This document shows positions 13,334 through 15,363 of a DNA stretch of 15,363 bases, one piece after another (positions within the stretch are counted from its first letter, which is position 1; the number at the start of each line of letters is the position of its first letter). The stretch lies in NCBI GenBank assembly GCA_903933395.1, contig CAIZKA010000051.1:1-15363 (forward strand), written 5' to 3'. The notes below the pieces were generated by a model. It worked only from the letters and a program-made list of their open reading frames with translations, had not been told where the DNA came from and made no database searches. Source of the DNA: an uncultured beta proteobacterium (GTDB lineage Bacteria; Pseudomonadota; Gammaproteobacteria; Burkholderiales; Rhodocyclaceae). The translations under genes and the position numbers were made by a program.

Positions 13334-15363
13334 ATGCCCCTTTCACCGAAGTCGTTGCCACAAGAAGAATGTGACCAGCTTGGCGTCCTGTTCAATAGCG
13401 GGCGCTATTTGGAGTTGGAAAGCCGGACGCGAGTCCTTCTTGAGCAGTTTCCGGATTCCGGCCTGGTCTGGAAAGCATTGGGAGCGGCCCTGCAGATGCA
13501 GGGGAAAGAGGCGCTGCCTTTTTTGCAAAGGGCCGCAGAACTGTTGCCTGATGATGCGGCGACACAATGCAATCTCGGTGGCGAGTTGCGCAGTCTCGGG
13601 CAACTGGATGCTGCAGTGTCGCGCTTTCGTCGGGCGCTGGAGATCAGACCCGATTTCGCCGAAGCCCACAACAACCTCGGCGCCGCCCTGCAAGACCTCG
13701 GGCATGCCAGCGAGGCGGTCGCGAGCTACGTTCGGGCGCTGCAGATCAACCCGGGTTTCGCCTTGGCGCACAACAACTTGGGATCAAGTCTGCAACATCT
13801 CGGACAACCGGCCGATGCCGTGGCGAGTTTTCACCGGGCGCTGGAGATTGACCCCGATTATGCCGATGCACATTGCAACCTCGCACGTGCTTTAGGGGAT
13901 CTTGGTCAATGGGCTGACGCAGCGGCGAGCTACCGACGAGCGCTCGAGATCAAACCGGATTTTGTGGTGGCCCACAACAGACTCGGCGTTGCTTTGCGAA
14001 ACCTCGGTCAAACCGATGCGGCGGCGGCGAGTCATCGTCGGGCGCTGGAGATCGACCCCGACCATGTTTCGTCGCATAACAACCTGGGCGTTGCCTTGCG
14101 CGATCTCGGACAGTTCGATGCGGCAATGGCGAGTTGTCGCCGGGCGCTGGAACTCGACCCGGACTTTGTTCCGGCGCTCAACAATCTGGGCGTTGCCCTC
14201 GAAGACCGCTGGCAACTTGACGAGGCCGTTGCATGTCTTCGCCAAGCAGCGCAACTCGACCCGGACTCCACCGCCTTGCGCAGCAGTCTGCTGAGCCTCC
14301 AGCTTTACCTAGTCGAAGCTTCAGCCGAGAGTTTGCTGGCTGAAACGCGGCAATTTGGCGATCTGGTGGCGCGGCGAGTTGTTGTTTATACCGACTGGGC
14401 CAATGCTTCCGATCCTGAGCGATGCCTGCGCATAGGCTTCGTGTCTCCGGATTTCCGCACTCATCCGGTAGGCTATTTTATTGAAAGCATACTGGGAGCC
14501 TTGAGGTCGAGCGCCGCCGGTCGGCTGGAAATTTTTGCCTACACGAGCAATTCCCATATCGACGAGGTCACCGACCGGATCCGGTCCCTTTGTCACGCCT
14601 GGCATTCGGCGGTGGGAGTTGCCGACGAAAACCTGGCCCGGCAGATACGCGCCGACGGCATTGATATCCTCATTGATCTTTCAGGACACACGAGTGGCAA
14701 TCGCCTGTCCATGTTCGCCTGTAAGCCGGCACCGGTTCAGCTTAGCTGGCTGGGCTATATGGCCACCACCGGGCTGACGGCCATGGACTACCTCATTGCC
14801 GATCCGTGGGCATTGCCGGAAGCGGAAGAAGCTCACTTCACCGAAGAAATCTGGCGCCTGCCGGAAACCCGGTTGTGTTTCACTGCGCCAAATTCGGATG
14901 TCCAGGTTTCCGCATTGCCTGCCATCGTCAACGGGTATGCCACCTTCGGCTGTTTCCAGTATCAGAACAAAATCAACGATGCAGTGATAGCGCTCTGGGC
15001 GCGAGTATTGCAGGCGGTGCCGGGAAGTCGCTTGTTTCTCAAAACAAAGCAGTTTGGAATCGCTGACGTGCGGCAAAGGATTGCGGATCGTTTTGCCGCC
15101 AATGGCATTGACGCCGGCCGTCTGATATTCGAGGGTTCTTCGCCGCGCGGGGAATATCTGGCCACCTACCATCGGGTGGACATCGTTCTGGATCCGTTTC
15201 CGTTTCCGGGAGGAACCACCACGGCCGAAAGTCTGTGGATGGGCGTACCGGTGCTTACGTTGGCCGGAGAGCGTTTTCATGAGCGGCAGGGAGTCGGTTT
15301 ACTCATGAATGCCGGACTACCCGACTGGATCGCCGCCGATAAAAACGACTATGTGGCCCGCGC
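13334..15363 (+). CDS. TPR-rich family 41 (SPINDLY/OGT-like) glycosyltransferase, C-terminus beyond window
   Basis: The frame is open from ATG 13334 to the window end: 676 residues, incomplete at the C-terminus. An in-frame stop at 13313 limits the start; the ribosome site is weak. Residues about 44-77 form a divergent TPR, followed by seven clear 34-residue TPRs (78-315), each with a NLG..L..LG...A..S..RAL.I.PD pattern. The catalytic part begins near 365 with LRIGFVSPDFRTHPVGYF (His377, the position of the catalytically important His in O-GlcNAc transferases). It then shows DILIDLSGHTSGNRL, APVQLSWLGY, FGCFQYQNKI, LFLKTKQF and LDPFPFPGGTTTAESLWMGVPV, the sugar-nucleotide-binding region typical of bacterial family members. 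It should transfer a sugar, often GlcNAc, to Ser/Thr of proteins, with the TPR coil choosing the substrate. In other bacteria such enzymes modify flagellin, adhesins or pili. It probably has its own promoter and is not clearly part of the signalling operon. Confidence 0.92.
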   Translation, partial: MPLSPKSLPQEECDQLGVLFNSGRYLELESRTRVLLEQFPDSGLVWKALGAALQMQGKEALPFLQRAAELLPDDAATQCNLGGELRSLGQLDAAVSRFRRALEIRPDFAEAHNNLGAALQDLGHASEAVASYVRALQINPGFALAHNNLGSSLQHLGQPADAVASFHRALEIDPDYADAHCNLARALGDLGQWADAAASYRRALEIKPDFVVAHNRLGVALRNLGQTDAAAASHRRALEIDPDHVSSHNNLGVALRDLGQFDAAMASCRRALELDPDFVPALNNLGVALEDRWQLDEAVACLRQAAQLDPDSTALRSSLLSLQLYLVEASAESLLAETRQFGDLVARRVVVYTDWANASDPERCLRIGFVSPDFRTHPVGYFIESILGALRSSAAGRLEIFAYTSNSHIDEVTDRIRSLCHAWHSAVGVADENLARQIRADGIDILIDLSGHTSGNRLSMFACKPAPVQLSWLGYMATTGLTAMDYLIADPWALPEAEEAHFTEEIWRLPETRLCFTAPNSDVQVSALPAIVNGYATFGCFQYQNKINDAVIALWARVLQAVPGSRLFLKTKQFGIADVRQRIADRFAANGIDAGRLIFEGSSPRGEYLATYHRVDIVLDPFPFPGGTTTAESLWMGVPVLTLAGERFHERQGVGLLMNAGLPDWIAADKNDYVAR
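13565..14278 (+). repeat. Seven imperfect 102-base tandem repeats encoding TPRs
   Basis: A 102-base period is visible in the DNA itself. The core CGGGCGCTGGAGAT recurs with small changes near 13630, 13732, 13836, 13938, 14038 and 14140, and CACAACAACCTCGG-like blocks recur at the same spacing. Each unit encodes one 34-residue TPR of the glycosyltransferase. High similarity between units suggests repeat-number change by recombination or slippage. Confidence 0.85.

Noticed and set aside
13248..14294. Short + strand open frames over the TPR region
   Set aside because: They are out of frame with the TPR/glycosyltransferase gene, which reads continuously from 13334 to the window end; the repeated Trp/Arg patterns are frame-shifted TPR codons.

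Overview
The window is GC-rich, every gene lies on the + strand, and it reads like a proteobacterial chromosome. A betaproteobacterium of the Rhodocyclales type (Dechloromonas/Accumulibacter/Azoarcus relatives) is my best guess. That rests on overall protein character and gene style, not on a marker gene, so treat it as inference. There are no tRNAs, rRNAs, CRISPR arrays or recognisable insertion sequences.

Layout. Positions 1-253 hold the C-terminal end of succinyl-CoA ligase alpha subunit (sucD), closed by a strong intrinsic terminator (279-315). After a leader with a possible promoter, a tightly packed seven-gene signalling cluster runs from 451 to 11264: (1) a CHASE2 transmembrane Ser/Thr protein kinase, (2) a PP2C-type phosphatase, (3) a two-FHA-domain phosphothreonine reader, (4) a CHASE2 transmembrane class IIIb adenylate cyclase, (5) a class II cyclic-nucleotide phosphodiesterase with metallo-beta-lactamase fold, (6) a cyclic-nucleotide-binding/rhodanese fusion, and (7) a GAF-MshEN-type secretion/pilus ATPase. 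Gaps are 37 bases or less, the last junction is a 4-base ATGA overlap, and there is no terminator inside. After a 190-base GC-rich spacer full of inverted repeats comes an eighth related gene (11455-13080), a GAF + HD-GYP protein predicted to hydrolyse cyclic di-GMP. A 253-base spacer with a good sigma70-like promoter (13168-13196) then leads into a TPR-rich family 41 (SPINDLY/OGT-like) glycosyltransferase that runs off the end of the window.

How the genes may work together (inference). Genes 1-3 form a writer, eraser and reader for Ser/Thr phosphorylation. Genes 4-6 form a maker, destroyer and receptor for cAMP. Kinase and cyclase share the same kind of extracytoplasmic CHASE2 sensor, so one class of external signal may feed both branches. 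The likely mechanical output is the ATPase, whose GAF domain has a partial NKFDE cyclic-nucleotide signature and whose MshEN-like domain is the type that binds c-di-GMP in relatives. The downstream HD-GYP protein would add c-di-GMP turnover. No pilin, inner-membrane platform or secretin gene is present, so the machine driven or regulated by this ATPase lies elsewhere. The combination of three signalling currencies and an orphan GAF-fused motor ATPase in one transcription unit is the candidate unusual system here.
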